Shown here: positions 49,886-49,980 of the stretch, one piece after another
Position numbering within the stretch: the first letter of the stretch is position 1
Layout: the number at the start of each line of letters is the position of its first letter
From: Nitrosospira multiformis
GTDB lineage: Bacteria; Pseudomonadota; Gammaproteobacteria; Burkholderiales; Nitrosomonadaceae
DNA length: 49,980 nt
Direction: 5' to 3'
Assembly: GCF_003050865.1 (NCBI RefSeq)
Contig: NZ_QAOK01000024.1
Coordinates: forward strand, 1-49,980
Notes under the pieces: generated by a model
Databases searched by the model: none
What the model saw: the letters and a program-made list of their open reading frames with translations, nothing else
Told to the model about the DNA's origin: nothing
Translations under genes and position numbers: made by a program

Positions 49886-49980
49886 TGAACCGCCCCGGGT
49901 TTTGTAGAGGCTCCAACATCTGAGAGAATGGAGCTATGAAGAAACAGAACAAGTTTTCCCCCGAGGTACGTGAGCGCGCT
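49886..49980 (+). mobile_element. Left end of an IS3-family element
   Basis: TGAACCGCCCCGGG at 49886 starts a terminus beginning with TG, as in IS3-family ends, 50 bp before an orfA start codon. The element continues past the window. It is inserted in the TnpA gene. The type of orfA differs from that expected for the element at the other window end. Confidence 0.75.
49936..49980 (+). CDS. IS3-family transposase OrfA, first 15 residues
   Basis: The frame reads MKKQNKFSPEVRERA, the characteristic start of OrfA proteins of IS3-family elements (a winged HTH DNA-binding subunit). A GGAG lies 5 bp upstream of the ATG. The rest is beyond the window. Confidence 0.8.
   Translation, partial: MKKQNKFSPEVRERA

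Overview
The window looks like a chromosomal segment of a betaproteobacterium, probably an ammonia oxidiser of the Nitrosomonadaceae (Nitrosospira-like). That assignment is an inference from overall protein character, the mix of housekeeping genes, two MCE lipid-transport systems, heavy-metal RND export and many IS remnants. No rRNA or other taxonomic marker is present, and I found no tRNA, rRNA or CRISPR array.

Positions 1-3.2 kb: the right end of an IS3-family element abuts a CotA-type multicopper oxidase whose native start has been lost, followed by a c-type cytochrome. Positions 3.2-14.5 kb: a long run of minus-strand genes with almost no gaps. In transcription order these are a small secreted coiled-coil protein, a uracil-DNA-glycosylase-like protein, an amidohydrolase, an S41-type peptidase without a signal peptide, a rifampin-phosphotransferase-like dikinase, and a complete MCE (Mla-like) ABC transporter (STAS-MlaE permease, ATPase, MlaD protein, auxiliary lipoprotein). 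This is the best candidate for an undescribed system.

Positions 14.6-22.9 kb: ordinary genes. They are a voltage-sensor-type ion channel with an odd pore motif, LapA, a PA0069-type radical SAM protein, dnaQ, rnhA, a methyltransferase, gloB, transaldolase and a short 6-phosphogluconate dehydrogenase. Positions 22.9-28.4 kb: a loose accessory stretch holding three divergent paralogs of an unrecognised exported family (shared core Y-x-x-K-x-YLYG followed by AHT/SHT), a tiny exported peptide, DoxX, 6-phosphogluconolactonase and a cysteine-rich HTH regulator. It has striking regulatory DNA: TTCACA hexamers at an exact 11-bp period, a perfect sigma70 promoter, a 12-bp palindrome and several two-copy tandem duplications.

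Positions 28.4-37.6 kb: an AHL-lactonase-like hydrolase, a small membrane protein, a BASS transporter, a methyltransferase, a phage-like ORF, a histidine kinase killed by a stop codon in its H-box, and a Pqi system (pqiA split into two genes, pqiB, pqiC). Positions 37.6-42 kb: a TauE/SafE permease and a P-type cation ATPase flanked by transposase-like and patatin-like debris. Positions 42-48 kb: a four-gene metal efflux operon (TolC, adaptor, CzcA-type RND pump, PII-like protein). Positions 48-50 kb: decayed DNA with an HTH pseudogene and an IS200/IS605 transposase interrupted at its HUH motif by another IS3-family element.
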